Source: Coptis chinensis (Eukaryota; Streptophyta; Magnoliopsida; Ranunculales; Ranunculaceae). Taken from it: a stretch of 64,000 nt of DNA. Where the stretch lies: NCBI GenBank assembly GCA_015680905.1, contig CM027377.1, forward strand, positions 4,860,501 to 4,924,500, given 5' to 3'. Both the position numbers and the translations under genes were made by a program. The notes beneath the pieces were generated by a model that ran no database searches, was not told the DNA's origin, and was given only the letters and a program-made list of their open reading frames with translations. Below are positions 1-11,200 of the stretch, piece after piece. Position 1 is the first letter of the stretch. The number at the start of each line of letters is the position of its first letter.

Positions 1-149
1 CATCTTATAGAGCACTGTGTCAGACACCAACACATGTACCCGTGTCAATGAGACTTTGATAAATACAGAAAAATATATCCACACGGTTCAAAATACAAAG
101 CTTACTCGCCGTATAGAGTAATTAAACGAAAGCTAAATTCACAATGTAC

Positions 150-213
150 CTCAACCACATCTGGCCTTTGAAGAAACTTGTTTGAGCTCAGCAATCTTCA
201 TTCGACGTTGAAG
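150..213 (-). pseudogene. Isolated SF3B2 (SAP145) exon, out of order
   Basis: Read on the minus strand, an acceptor (TTGTCGCAG) is followed by LQRRMKIAELKQV and, after a one-frame shift, LQRPDVVE and a GTACAT donor. This matches the conserved block of splicing factor 3B subunit 2 that precedes the DUF382 region. In the intact protein this block lies N-terminal to the PSP domain, but here it lies downstream (in minus-strand sense) of the C-terminal exons at 597-1748. It is either a displaced exon or the first exon of a second tandem relic that runs off the left edge. The frame shift inside the exon marks it as dead. Confidence 0.75.
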
Positions 214-596
214 CTGCGACAACAACAAAAAAAAAAAAAACATTAGCTCTAAAACAAATCAAACTCCATACAAAGAACAAAACAGTATTCTATGTTCTTG
301 ATATTATCCTTACGTGATACCAGGCAATAATTGTGTGTGATTATTCAACTCGAAAAGAGCTAGATAGTATCAAAATACTTGCTAGAACTAATTGTGTGTG
401 TGTGTATGCAAATTCATCTAAGAATTAAATAAAGCCCATTGTGCGTATTCAATTCCCTATTTCAAAATTTTCTCTTGGTGTACCCTGTCTAAATGACTAT
501 CCGGCATTTAACAGTCAGGGGCTGCGTAACCTGTAATTACATGTTCTACCATTACAACATGCCATGACATATTGCTATATCCTTACCCTTTTGGCG

Positions 597-1748
597 GCAG
601 CTGCTTTGTCTTGAGCCCCGCTGCCAATGACATGTGTATGTGTGGTGCCCAACAAGGTCCCTGGTTGAATCTTTTCTTCTTTTTCTTCAGGCACCTAGAG
701 AGACACCAAAAAAGGAGGATCAACTGAATGTAAAGGAAGTCCACAGTGAGCTCGTAAAATCAAACCCACAGTGATAGCTGCATAATATGTAGTATGGACC
801 TACTTGATATAAAGGTTTCCCAGGCTCCTTCCTCTGTTGCTTTCAGAGGTCAATGACATCTGGGGTCTCCACACCAGTTGGCGTGCTGAACACAAATAAA
901 AGAACATTGAGTTATAGATAGAAAAACAAAAGTTATACTGTTATAGAAAATAATACTAGATAAAAATGCAAAAGCTTGGTACCTTGAAAGGCTATCTACA
1001 GATTGAATGCCATCCTCCAGCTCCTCTTCCTCTTCTTCTTCCTCCAAGTCACCCCAATGCTTGCTCCTATCAACTGGTTCTTCCTGAAAATGAAACCAAC
1101 ATATTAAGCCCCATCCAATTAAGCCAAGGCAAAGTTCTTCATACAATATTAATCAAAATAATTAAAAGTGAAGTTCAATATGACCAGATACTGTGGTGAG
1201 ACCACCTTTCCAAATGGGAAACTTAAAAGAGAAAGTCAATTCTTTAGGCGTGCATGATCAGATTGTGCAATATACTAAGATAGAAAGAGAAGAAACAGTA
1301 CCTCATACTTCAATTGCTCTTGCTGTTGGGGCCCAAAACATCTCCATAAAAAGGACGCCCATTCTGAAACAAATTCATAATAAGAGTAAACGTCATAAAA
1401 CACTTAGTATTTAGTCCAACCACCAGGATGATAACCAAAGCTCGCCCCCAGAGGAATTTTAGTCCAGGAATTTTCAGATGTGGATACGAAGGAGGCGGAC
1501 CGTATCTCTGGTAAAAAGATAAAGGCAATTTAAACCAAAAACACTAATAACAAGAAATCGACTTATAAAGGGAACAGTATTAACTATACTAACCTGCATA
1601 TTGATGAGCCATGGGGGAGGAGCTCCCTCTCTTCAAGTTCCCAGGAAAGCATACCTGGCTTCATCTCCTTATCTTGCCCATCCTCCTCTTCATCTGAATC
1701 AGAATCATTCTTCTTCTTCTTAGCTTCATCATCTTTCTTCTCCTCATC
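597..1748 (-). pseudogene. SF3B2 / SAP145 splicing factor relic (PSP-domain part)
   Basis: Six exons can be read from right to left: 1594-1748 (acidic KKDDEAKKKKNDSDSDEEED run, then MKPGMLS and, in another frame, PPPWLINMQ), 1412-1507 (RYGPPPSYPHLKIPGL), 1302-1363 (NGRPFYGDVLG), 983-1083 (EEPVDRSKHWGDLEEEEE ... EDGIQSVDSLS), 804-885 (STPTGVETPDVIDL, KQQRKEPGKPLYQ) and 597-694 (GTTHTHVIGSGAQDKAAAAK). The order and text match SF3B2, the U2 snRNP SF3b subunit that contacts the branch-site region. Breaks seen: frame shifts in exons 1, 2 and 3, a TGA where DLRKQQ should have Arg, and the first exon joins an N-terminal acidic stretch straight to the PSP start, so the middle of the protein is missing. 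Splice sites are mostly still GT-AG, so this is a decayed genomic copy and not a retrocopy. Confidence 0.85.
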
Positions 1749-2019
1749 CTATAATGTGTGTAAAATTCCAATATCAACCCTAAAAAAAACGCTGTTCTTT
1801 TGATTTGTTCGTTTTTCTGTTTATTTCGGTTTCTTGTTATTACTGTTCTTTAACAACTGTAAATCTCCTTTACTAACGCCGTTAGGGTTCATCATGTTTT
1901 GATTGTTTTGAGGAGATTTTGGAGGCAAGAAATTGATTTAATCAAAAAAAACCAACTTAAAAACCGGACCAATAATTTTTTTTGGGTTTTAATACCCCTA
2001 ATTTGTTTTCATCGGCATA

Positions 2020-2057
<38 letters not shown>

Positions 2058-2518
2058 TTATAATTTGCCTTTTGACTCGAGACCAGCCCGCCACATGTGA
2101 TTTTGACTCAGCAGATAAATAAATAACCGCCCCTATTTTATGTTTTTGTTCTTCTTCTTTACATAATTTTTTTGCAATCATCATTCTTTTAATCTCCTCT
2201 CAATTTAATCTCTTCTTAAAAACTCATGATGCTAATCCATGAGCCAAAACAATTCCTTATCGTCTAAAACGGTTAGTGTCAAAAACAATGATGACATTAT
2301 CAGTGACCAATCCACAATCATTTTATCAAGTAGTGCAAGGAGTCCTTACCTATTGAAAACCACTATTATATAAAATCTTTGTGTTTCCAACAGTAAATGT
2401 GTAGCATATCAATTGGATAACACGCCATGAATTATTAGCAAGGAAGTAAACATTGTTGAAAAACCTATTGTTTGTTTGTTTGTTTTCAAATTTTCACTAT
2501 TATCTCAATACCATATGT

Positions 2519-2519
<1 letters not shown>
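1749..2519. other. Non-coding, AT-rich, with poly(T)
   Basis: No gene or exon is recognisable here. A run of about 30 T lies near 2021-2050 and could be the tail of an old retroposon, but no target-site duplication is visible. Confidence 0.4.

Positions 2520-2520
<1 letters not shown>

Positions 2521-2563
<43 letters not shown>
2521..2563. repeat. Poly(T) tract of about 43 bases
   Basis: An uninterrupted T run directly before the 250-bp tandem array. It may be a slippage tract or the tail of an old retroposon. Confidence 0.8.
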
Positions 2564-2584
2564 CTCTCAAAATTAGTACTATAG

Positions 2585-3642
2585 ACAAGTCACTTGTTCG
2601 TTTTGGTTGTTGTTGTTGTTGTTGTTGTTTGTTTGTTTGTTAAAAGATATTCATTACTCTCTCAATACTTGAATACTTTAGGTAAGTTGCTATTTTGTTC
2701 GTTTTGGTTGTTGTTGTGTTTGTTTGTTGTGTGTGTTTTTTTCAATACATTTGTTACTTTCACAATACTATAATCGATAGCTACAACCCTGTTTTTTGTT
2801 TGTTTTGTTGTTGTTGACTTGTTTTTTTTTTATTTGTTAAAAGATATTCATTACTCTCTCAATACTTGAATACTTTAGTTTTATTTGTTAAAAGATATTT
2901 ATTACTCTCTCGATACTTGAATACTTTAGGTAAGTTGCTATTTTGTTCGTTTTGATTGTTGTTGTGTTTGTTTGTTGTGTGTGTTTTTTTCAATACATTT
3001 GTTACTCTCGCAATATTATAGCCGATAGCTACAACCCTATTTTTTGTTTGTTTTGGTTGTTGTTGATTTTTATTTTATTTTTTTTGTTAAAAGATATTCA
3101 TTACTCTCTCAATAATTGAATACTTTAGTTTTATTTGTTAAAAGATATTCATTACTCTCTCAATACTTGAATACTTTAGGTAAGTTGCTATTTTGTTCGT
3201 TTTGGTTGTTGTTGTTGTGTTTGTTTGTTGTGTGTGTTTTTTTCAATACCTTTGTTACTCTCGCAATACTATAGCCGATAGCTACAACCCTGTTTTTTGT
3301 TTGTTTTGGTTGTTGTTGACTTTTTTTTTTTTTATTTGTTAAAAGATATTCATTACTCTCTCAATACTTTAATACTTTAGTTTTATTTGTTAAAAGATAT
3401 TCATTACCCTCTCGATACTTGAATACTTTAGGTAAGTTGCTATTTTGTTCGTTTTGGTTGTTGTCGTGTTTGTTTGTTGTGTGTGTTTTTTTCAATACCT
3501 TTGTTACTCTCGCAATACTATAGTTGATAGCTACAACCCTGTTTTTTGTTTGTTGTTGACTTGTTTTTTTTTTTTTTGTTAAAAGATATTCATTACTCTC
3601 TCGATACTTGCATACTTCAGTTTTATTTGTTACTCTCGCAAG
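2585..3642. repeat. Tandem array, unit about 250 bp, about 4 copies
   Basis: The landmark GGTAAGTTGCTATTTTGTTC recurs at 2681, 2929, 3179 and 3431, spacings of 248, 250 and 252 bp. Each unit carries two copies of a TTAAAAGATATTCATTACTC block, a TTGTT-rich stretch, and a GATAGCTACAACCCTGTTTT block. Units differ by a few substitutions and by length of T/GTT runs. The array stops just before the IRE1-like exon at 3642, whose first bases copy the start of another unit. It may have expanded inside an intron of that gene. Confidence 0.85.
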
Positions 3643-3851
3643 TGGGTTTAGGCTTGTTTGTTGTACTTATGTTTTGTGTATTATGCTACATCTACCGAAG
3701 GCGGCTGTTCAAAGGCAACTCACTTGAAGATGTGAAAGAAAGCAAGGGGTTTAAGGTTGGTGAGGCTAGTGAGCATGGACGTTGGATGAATAGTTTATTT
3801 ATTAGTAAAAATGTAATTGGGCTGGGAAGGGAAGGAACAGCTGTGTGTTGA
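3642..3851 (+). pseudogene. IRE1-like relic: membrane segment and kinase start
   Basis: The frame reads VGLGLFVVLMFCVLCYIYRR, a clean transmembrane helix followed by basic residues, then a polar linker, then SLFISKNVIGLGREGTAV. That layout (single TM, linker, LFVS-like strand and a Gly-rich kinase loop) is the IRE1 arrangement. The frame stops soon after the Gly loop and no further kinase exons are visible before 6851. The upstream lumenal sensor is not found either; that space is filled by the tandem array. Taken with the C-terminal exon at 6851-6986 I read this as a broken IRE1-type gene, the ER kinase/RNase that splices bZIP60 mRNA. On its own this piece would be weak evidence. Confidence 0.5.
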
Positions 3852-4306
3852 GGGGGAATTTAAATTCTAGTGAGAGAATAGGATCAAAAGCAAAGACTTC
3901 TGACATTTGCATATCATTGTGTAATGTTGGAGTTGATGAGAGAGTATCTGGTGCAAAGTGGAATCTAAAAATGGATCAAGTATTCATCATTTATATGAGC
4001 AACAAAAGGCTGCAAGAAAATAAAAAGTATGATTTCAATAGTATTTGTGATCATTTGCTAATCGTTCGGAACACAGTGATCATTTCAATAGTACTTGTGA
4101 CAAATAAAAACCTAAGAAGCTATTGAAGGTTTGTCTCTCACTCTCCCACACACATACGGTATTGGTATTCAAATAAATTGTTCTATCTATTGGAAAAACT
4201 ACTTTTACCAAATAAATTTTGTTTTATCTATATGAAAAGCTACTGTCACCCGAAAATTATAACATGTTTGTGATTAAGAAATGTTTAGTCGGTTGTATTT
4301 AGAAGC
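3852..4306. other. Non-coding between IRE1-like exon and LTR element
   Basis: Open frames up to 93 codons occur but show no family resemblance. It may be degenerate kinase sequence or intron. Confidence 0.3.
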
Positions 4307-4311
4307 CATAA

Positions 4312-4618
4312 TGATGCATGAGCATGGAAGAATATTCAATTACTTATAATTATCTTATTAGTAGTCTTATTAAGTTAGTAGAGTTTCCTATTTGTTTTAG
4401 ATCTAGGTTAATTAGCAATATTTCTATTTTGGTTTCCAATTAGAATTGAGAACATAGCTTATTATATAAAGGCATCTAGGCCTCAATTGTGAGATGGTTG
4501 TTATTGAATATTATTTCTTTCTTCATATGGAAGGTTTAAACCCTAGGTCTAGGAGTTTGTCCATTAATCATAATTGATGTTCATCAATAGTTGAAGCTTC
4601 TGCAAACAAGATACATAA
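4312..4618 (+). repeat. 5' LTR of the small element
   Basis: Begins TGATGC next to the CATAA target duplication. It contains a TTATATAAAGG promoter-like box near 4461. It carries an extra segment of about 18 bp relative to the 3' LTR. Confidence 0.88.
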
Positions 4619-5137
4619 ATTTTGGCATTGGATTTTCTTTTCCCCTTTGAAAACAAAACTAAAGGTTTCCTCACACACATAATCTCAAACCTTTCTCCAT
4701 CACTTGTTCAAAAGCCAATATTTTTCTATACAAAGTAATCGTTCATGTAATAATGTTCACGGCACACATTACTATTCATGCTCTTATTTCTTATAAATTA
4801 TATTTTTTATTCACATCCAGCCAAGTCTAAACTAGGGTTTATTACACCAATAAAGAAAATCTGGGCGGACATTTTGTAACATAGAAACCAAAACACCCTT
4901 TGAAAAATTTTCTCCAATTTTTATTAGTAAATCCTTAACTTTATATCTATTATTGGAGAAGATAGAAGAGAGGCAATGTTAAATGATCGGTTTTGAGTAC
5001 AAGGAAGTTTCTCTAGATTGATGTATTATACCAATCATAATGTTGGGAGAACTTATTATTTGAATTTTAAAATTGATGTAGTAAAAAGAAAATATATATA
5101 GCCGTCAAGAGAGAGTTTTTTACTCCTTCAAGAAGGT

Positions 5138-5761
5138 ATGGTCCCTACCCTCCCCTATCACGGGTTGTTTAGAAGAAATTTCAAGTCAGGGAAGGGATGT
5201 GAATTTTCTTTCAACGTATTGATGTATGATTCCGATTCTGATTGCAAAAAAAGGGATGGTGTTTCTCCTCTTATAAATTGTCACTACCACCACCACAAGA
5301 AAAAGTCACCATTGTTGGTTAGACGAACTCCCCTACTTTCTCTTCCTAATCAGCTTGGTAGATCATCTCAAGAAAGAAAAAATATCAAAATCGCGAACTT
5401 GCCTTGGGAAATTCCTCCACCACCTGACCTTGAAAGGGAGCGACAACGTCGACATAGTTTGTTCCTAAAAGCCTCTCCAACAACCTGCCCACCACCCCAA
5501 CTCGATATTGATCTTTTAGCACTAGAAAGTGAACATGGGAGAGCAAGAGAAGAAAAACAGGGCAGGAAGAAATTATCAGCGGAAAATCAGCAACATCAAT
5601 GTCGACAACTGTTAGTGGGGGACATTAATTCAAACCAACAGCAATACTCATCACTGTCTCCTGCTATTCTATCCATTAATGTTGTGGAGGCTTTTAGAAG
5701 GCCAAGCCAGTTCTACCACCGCCACCACTACAACAAGTTTGTCATGGTATTCAAGGAATAG
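5138..5761 (+). CDS. 207-codon ORF of unknown origin inside the LTR element
   Basis: An open frame of 207 codons fills nearly half of the element interior. The predicted product is basic and rich in His, Pro, Gln and Arg: an Asp/Ser stretch near residue 31, HYHHHKKK near 49-56, NLPWEIPPPPDLERERQRR near 87-105 and a Gln-rich part near 145-170. I see no CCHC knuckle, capsid motif, protease DTG, RT or integrase signature, so I cannot assign it to gag. It may be a captured host fragment or an element-specific protein. It is still open in an element whose LTRs have diverged by several percent, which may be chance or may hint at past constraint. No function is claimed. Confidence 0.4.
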   Translation: MVPTLPYHGLFRRNFKSGKGCEFSFNVLMYDSDSDCKKRDGVSPLINCHYHHHKKKSPLLVRRTPLLSLPNQLGRSSQERKNIKIANLPWEIPPPPDLERERQRRHSLFLKASPTTCPPPQLDIDLLALESEHGRAREEKQGRKKLSAENQQHQCRQLLVGDINSNQQQYSSLSPAILSINVVEAFRRPSQFYHRHHYNKFVMVFKE

Positions 5762-5996
5762 TTATTACGCTTTGTCTTCCTCTAAGGAATTATCTTGCTC
5801 ATGAACAACATGATTTGGTTAGGATGGACAACGATGTGAAATCGAAAGCCAAAGGCAACAACCACAAAACTTCTATTAAGGGTATGTGGTTACTTCACAG
5901 GCTCGAGGACAAAATTCAACTATGAAGAATTTTTGTGGGTTTGAAGATTTTCAAGAGAACAAACTCAAGGATGAGTTTCTTTCAAGCTGGAGAGTA

Positions 5997-6285
5997 TGAT
6001 GCATGAGCATGGAAGAATATTCAATTACTTCTCTTATTAAGTTAGTAGAGTTTCCTATTTGTTTTAGATCTAGGTTAATTAGCAATATTTTTATTTTGGT
6101 TTCCAATTAGAATTAAGAACATGGTTTATTAGGTAAAGGCATCTAGGCCTCAATTGTGAGATAATTGTTATTGAATGTTATTTCTTTCTTCATATTGAAG
6201 GTTTAAACCCTAGCTTTAGGTGTTTGTCCATTAATTATAATTGATATTCATTCATTGTTGAAGCTTCTGCCAACAAGATACATCA
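5997..6285 (+). repeat. 3' LTR of the small element
   Basis: Mirrors the 5' LTR and ends ACATCA before the second CATAA. Confidence 0.88.
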
Positions 6286-6341
6286 CATAATTTATTACCT
6301 TAATAAATCTGATGTTGACATAGAGTTCAAGTCAAACCCAT

Positions 6342-6577
6342 AGTTGTATTTTGTGTGTGCAATTAGGAGTCTTTTAGTTATTATTTGCCACGTGTCTGTT
6401 TTCTATTGGTTTGCTTTGGTATTAGGGTTGTTATAAATAAGAACTTGTATTTAGGTTTGGAGTTAGTTGCTTTTGTGTTTGTGAATTATTGAGTGAGATT
6501 CAATAAAATGTTAAGACTTTTAGGGTTTTGTGAAGTGTAGATTTTGATTAAGTGTTATTTCTGCCACTGCAATCTAC
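6342..6577 (+). repeat. Possible solo LTR or promoter-like repeat
   Basis: The stretch begins TGTATTTTGTG and ends CAATCTACA, with GCCACGTGTC and a TTATAAATAAG box inside, as in short plant LTRs. No target duplication is visible. Otherwise 6291-6850 shows nothing but a TA repeat near 6582-6600. Confidence 0.25.
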
Positions 6578-6850
6578 ATTTTATATATATATATATATAT
6601 ACTGCCCACTTACCCTTAACAATGGTATTGGTTTTTGACGAGAGCCAACAAATGTTTGATTGCGTTCGTTATGTAAACCTGCATATAATATTTCCAATTT
6701 CTCCCCACTCATATGATTTCAATTTTGATGTTTAGAATTAATTTTAGATAGAATGACCAGATGAATATGTGATTTCCCATTTGTTATTGTTTTGATTGCC
6801 CAACATTTTTGTTCAATTATTAATATACTGTTGTTTTTATTTTGTTTTAG

Positions 6851-6986
6851 ACACTTATTGGAGAATCTTTGGAAGAGGTTGACGAGTACTTTGCTACTCG
6901 CTTTCCTAGGTTCTTCCTAGAAGTTTTACAAGTTCATGAAGGAAAACTGCGAGGAAGAGAAGTGGTTTAAGGATGCTTCCAAATAG
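6851..6986 (+). pseudogene. IRE1-like relic: C-terminal KEN/RNase tail exon
   Basis: After a TTTGTTTTAG acceptor the frame reads TLIGESLEEVDEYFATRFP then RFFLEV. If the T run after GAAG were one base shorter, the frame would continue YKFMKENCEEEKWFKDASK and stop. That is the typical plant IRE1 ending (a YF..RFP..LIEVYK..CxEEEWF pattern in the KEN RNase domain). The extra T shifts the frame, so this copy would end in an unrelated tail. The rest of the kinase and RNase is not found upstream. Known family role: ER stress sensor with cytosolic kinase and RNase. Inference: same dead gene as 3642-3851, about 3 kb apart with an LTR element between. Confidence 0.6.
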
Positions 6987-7639
6987 ACACTCTTTATCCA
7001 GCAAAACTGACTTGTCACTCATAGTCTCATACTAATCTTTCTGTACACTTTTATGACTTGATAATGTATTTCCAGTTTATCGATTTATTTGAAGAGATAG
7101 TAGTGCCAAAATGTAATCAATAGTAAAAGACCAATGCTTTCTCTTGATATGCTGACTCCCAGTTTCTTGATATCGTAACATGTTCACCTCTCTTTTTTTT
7201 AAGAAACAAGATTGGGTCTGCAAATTTGTAATTGTGTTTCGCTTTTTTATTTTACTAGTCTGATGCAGGTGACTTGTTTGATTTTGGTTTGGGTGTAGGG
7301 GTAAATTTATAGTTATAACAAAATTACAGAAGCAAAACAGTCACGAAAATGACCAAGAATCACTTTTTTTTTAAATATAAATCACTATTGCAGCACTTTA
7401 GATCAGGGTCAGGATTTTCAAATTAGTAAAAGATTTATATTCGGTTTAATCTTGGTTCTTGGGATTGTTACACCGCCAGTTTTGGTGAAATTGATTTGGT
7501 GAGTCCCGAGATTTGTGTCCGATGTGGATGAGTGGTGCGAGATTGCGTAGTGGACTAGTGGGTGGTGTAACAAATCATTTTTTACTGTGTACATAGGGTT
7601 TATGTTGTTTTTTTCTTTTGTTGCATACTTGCATGTCCC
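6987..7639. other. Non-coding
   Basis: Probable old 3' UTR followed by AT-rich DNA. No gene seen. Confidence 0.35.
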
Positions 7640-8170
7640 TCGACCCTCGTCCTATACTGAAGGGCCTGAATATGGCCCAAATGGGTACCAGCTTGACAAA
7701 AGCTCATTTTCCCAGTGGGTTTACACTGTCATGACGCTGTATATGAGTCATTATCGTCATATACTCATATCCAAGAACGCCCAACAACATCAGCATTTCT
7801 CACTATTGCAGAACTTGAAAATACACCACGTAATTTTTTATTTCCTTTTTCTTTTTTTTTGGTTCATAAAGTTTTACAACAAAGAACTTGTATGCAACAA
7901 CTTACTGAGAAACAATACTCCCAGCACCTTTTACAAAACATATGTGCTGCATTGAGAACAGGCCCAGATTAATAGATGATTAAGGGCCAACCCATTATCA
8001 AGCCATACCTGGTTCTGGATATCAGACGTATAATTTTCAAGCATCCGAACAAGTTTAAGCTGCTTTTGGCTAATACCAATGAGATTGTAGCATTCGCACG
8101 AAATTTCCGTCTCAAGCACATTGGCAGCAGTAGTTGAAACTTGGAACCGGAGAACACACTATTCCCAAAT
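7640..8170. pseudogene. Unidentified exon-like pieces on both strands
   Basis: On the + strand, 7640-7972 reads TEGPEYGPNGYQLDKSSFSQ, YTVMTLYE and, in the next frame, PTTSAFLTIAELENTPRN and QQRTCMQQLTEKQYSQHLLQ. This looks like real protein text with a frame change, but I cannot name the family. On the - strand, 7960-8170 reads ANVLETEISCECYNLIGISQ then KQLKLVRMLENYTSDIQNQ before a GTATGG donor, again exon-like. The two pieces point in opposite directions and abut, so at least one rearrangement is needed. A protein search against plant proteomes would settle both. Confidence 0.35.
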
Positions 8171-8257
8171 CGAGAGTGAAAAATGCAATTAGTAACCTCT
8201 TCAACAACCCAACCAAGCCATCCATGCATGCACCTCTAGCTGGTGGATATTGATCAC

Positions 8258-11200
8258 TTATCTTGAGTTGTGGGTAGTCTTGATTCTTTTTGTTGATGGG
8301 AGACTTGAAAAGATTCCAGACTGAAGTAATAGGATCATCGGGCCTGTGAAAATTTTAGAAGTGTAAATAGGGGAGGCAAGTATATGATGGTTCAAGCAAG
8401 GAAGCAAACCAGTAGATAAGCATGAATCCATCCACAAAAGCAATGATGTACCTCCAACATGGATGAAGACGGTGAATCTGGGAGTGATGGACGAGAAGAT
8501 GTCATCTCACGATCTAAAGCAGAAAGTGTTAGTTTCCACCCTGGACCAGTCTTGGCAGTAGACATAATCCATGGGCAGAAATGTCTGTGCTGCCTGATTG
8601 GATCAAACTCCATGCCTTGGTCCGATTGCGCCAACTTTAGATCATTTACTGCAACTGCAAAAGAGGCATATTTGTCACCCCTTCCGTACCAGTCATTATG
8701 AATCAGGGGAAAAAAATAGAAAAAAAGAATAGAGAGAATTTTGCAATGGCTTCAGCACCAAAACAAATAACACTAAGTGCAACACCATTATGCCACATGT
8801 AACTCTAAAAGTCACCATGAAAAGATAGTCTATCAGTTTAAAGCACTAAGGAGATTAACACACTCCTTAACCCGCCCATCCAGCAAATTGAATATGACAT
8901 CGAGCAAATTGACAAATAACCAATAGCTCCTATATTGAAATTTTTATTAATTCTTTAAAATACCAAATGTGAATTAGCTTAAAATTTAAGAAAAGGAAAT
9001 TCATTTTCAGCTTAAACAATATTATTTTCATTCTTACCATTATTGCTTACAAATTCTCACAGGACAGGAGCAAAAAATGATTAAACTTCAATTCATTCCA
9101 AAACACAAGTTGCTCATCCTATAATAGTAGGTGCCCTTAAGTATATAGGTCATACTATCCATAAACTAGCACATGCATAGATGTGATATATTTTGGTTAC
9201 AGGTAAATGAAATATACGAATACATAACATGCAGATTTTCCCAAGATTTAACTGGTTAAACGGTATTAAAATGATTAGGGCTAATGTTTGGAATAAGAAT
9301 GGATGACAATGAATAAGCCAGTAAAACAAAGAAAAAGTTAAAACATTTTGCCTTACCGAGTTCATTGTTTACAGATGAGTGTACTGTGTCCTTAAGGCCC
9401 TCTACCTCCTCATCAGTTCCTTCCAAATTTAACGACCGTTGGTGATCAGAACCTTTGTTATCCTTTTCGAGGTTCGTTCGACAGGCCATATTTAGAGTCA
9501 AATTCATTTCTGGACTAGATGAAACAGATACAGACTCTCGCCCAGCTTGAGAAGCACTTTCATCCACTTGGTGTGTGGAAATGTCATCTGTAGACATCCT
9601 GAAAGAGTTGTTGCTGCTGTGCATCTGGTTCTTGACCATGCCATTAGCATCTGGTGCAGTACCACCATCTTTTTCTGAATAAGTGCAATCATTCACATTT
9701 CTAACATGATCACCTTCTTCCAGACATGAATGACTGTTACCTTTAGACATACCAAGCCTCTCATCATCTTTTTCCGGCGTAATCACCACATCTTCTGGTT
9801 GAACAATTATGTTGCAAAGCTGATCGTTCTCCCTATGCAATGAATTATGACTGGCCAAATTGCATTCAGCTGTTTCATGGTCCAAGGATGAAACGTTGGG
9901 CATTACATTACATCTGTCATCAAATCTAGAAGAAAGATCAGCTCTTAAATGCCGGCTTAAGATGGGAAGAGATACTGTTGCTTTGTAGTTTTGTTTTGCT
10001 GGTGAAGGACCCCCAGCTATTGAATTCAAGGTTAAAGATCTTTCCTTGGTTGAAGTAGCAGTTCCCATTGTGCCACTGTTATGACCAACACAATTCTCCT
10101 CTCTGCAATCGATTGTCACTGGAGTCCCTGCAATGCGGTTAGCAACATTAGCACCGGAGTTAGTGGATTCAGCTTGACCATTGATTTCCAGAGACTCCAC
10201 TATTCTGAACCATTCCAAAGGCCGTGGAACTGTAGAGAAAGCTCATAGCCCAACACTGGCTCCACACAGCTTGCAGTCCAGGACAACGGAATTACCATTT
10301 TGTTGACTTGACCAGTCCTTGCAGTCAACAGCATACTGTAGTGAACGAGGTTCCCATCGACATAAACTAATGAGCTTTTGTGCCTGCAATAATGCACTCT
10401 TAAGTTTGTAAAGGTCATAACTATAAGTCTATAACTCTACAAGGAGCAGTTTGACGAGAATTTACAACTCCAAATGTACAAGTATGATAGACAATGCTTA
10501 TAAAGAAGGCATGACAAGATAATGTAAACTAAAATGCCACTAAAAAGTTTTTAACAGAAAAAAGATGTACCAAAAAGGAATTTGTTTTCCTATCGCTGTT
10601 AGATCATTTAGGGGTAGGTGAGCAGAAATGAACCCACAACCATGGGGTTGCAGTGAAATTTGTCAACCATGAAACCTCGTTATTGTTTTCTCCTTCGTAG
10701 CTTTTGCTTCTTCGGTTCTTAGCAACAATCAAGAAACTGAATAAATGGGATGAAATAGGTCATCTATTCTTTTAAGAGAATAAAACTATCGAATGCTCTA
10801 AAGAAACAACACAGGGACGGCTTCAGCAGTTCAGCCATACATGGCAATTAGTAAACCTTTTTTAATTTTTTTGGATATTGAAGTAAATATTCAACTCCCT
10901 ATTATTGTACTAAAGAATCATCCACTCATCCATAATCCTTATAAGGAGAATTTTGTGGTAAATGTTTAGTTATCACCAAGCTTATTTTTCTCAGAGATTC
11001 TACGGTGTAAAATTACTAATAATAACAGTAACAAACATGGTTTTAAAAAAATGCCAGAGAATTAGGCCTTGAGGCGCGCCTCGAGCATCATAGATAGAAA
11101 CTGCACTGAGGCTATAGCCACTTTGTTAAAGCCTTTTTCAGATCTTCTTTTTTGTGTCAAAAACAAAGAAAATAAATTAAAAATGTCTATGTAGATCGTC

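Larger units (their letters stand above)
4307..6290 (+). mobile_element. Small non-autonomous LTR retrotransposon with 5-bp TSD
   Basis: Direct repeats of about 307 and 289 bp (4312-4618 and 5997-6285) start TGATGCATGAGCATGG and the right one ends ATACATCA. The host duplication CATAA is perfect at 4307-4311 and 6286-6290. The polypurine region just before the right LTR (CTTTCAAGCTGGAGAG, after an AGGATGAGTTT block) is of the Ty3/gypsy style, so + orientation. The interior is only about 1.4 kb and holds no recognisable gag, protease, RT or integrase, so movement would have depended on a helper. By eye the LTRs differ by roughly 18-20 substitutions plus one indel, 6-7 percent, suggesting insertion a few million years ago. 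It sits between the two IRE1-like pieces. Confidence 0.88.

Noticed and set aside
3546-4126. Intact membrane receptor gene
   Set aside because: Only one TM and a kinase start are readable, with frame ends soon after and no continuing exons.
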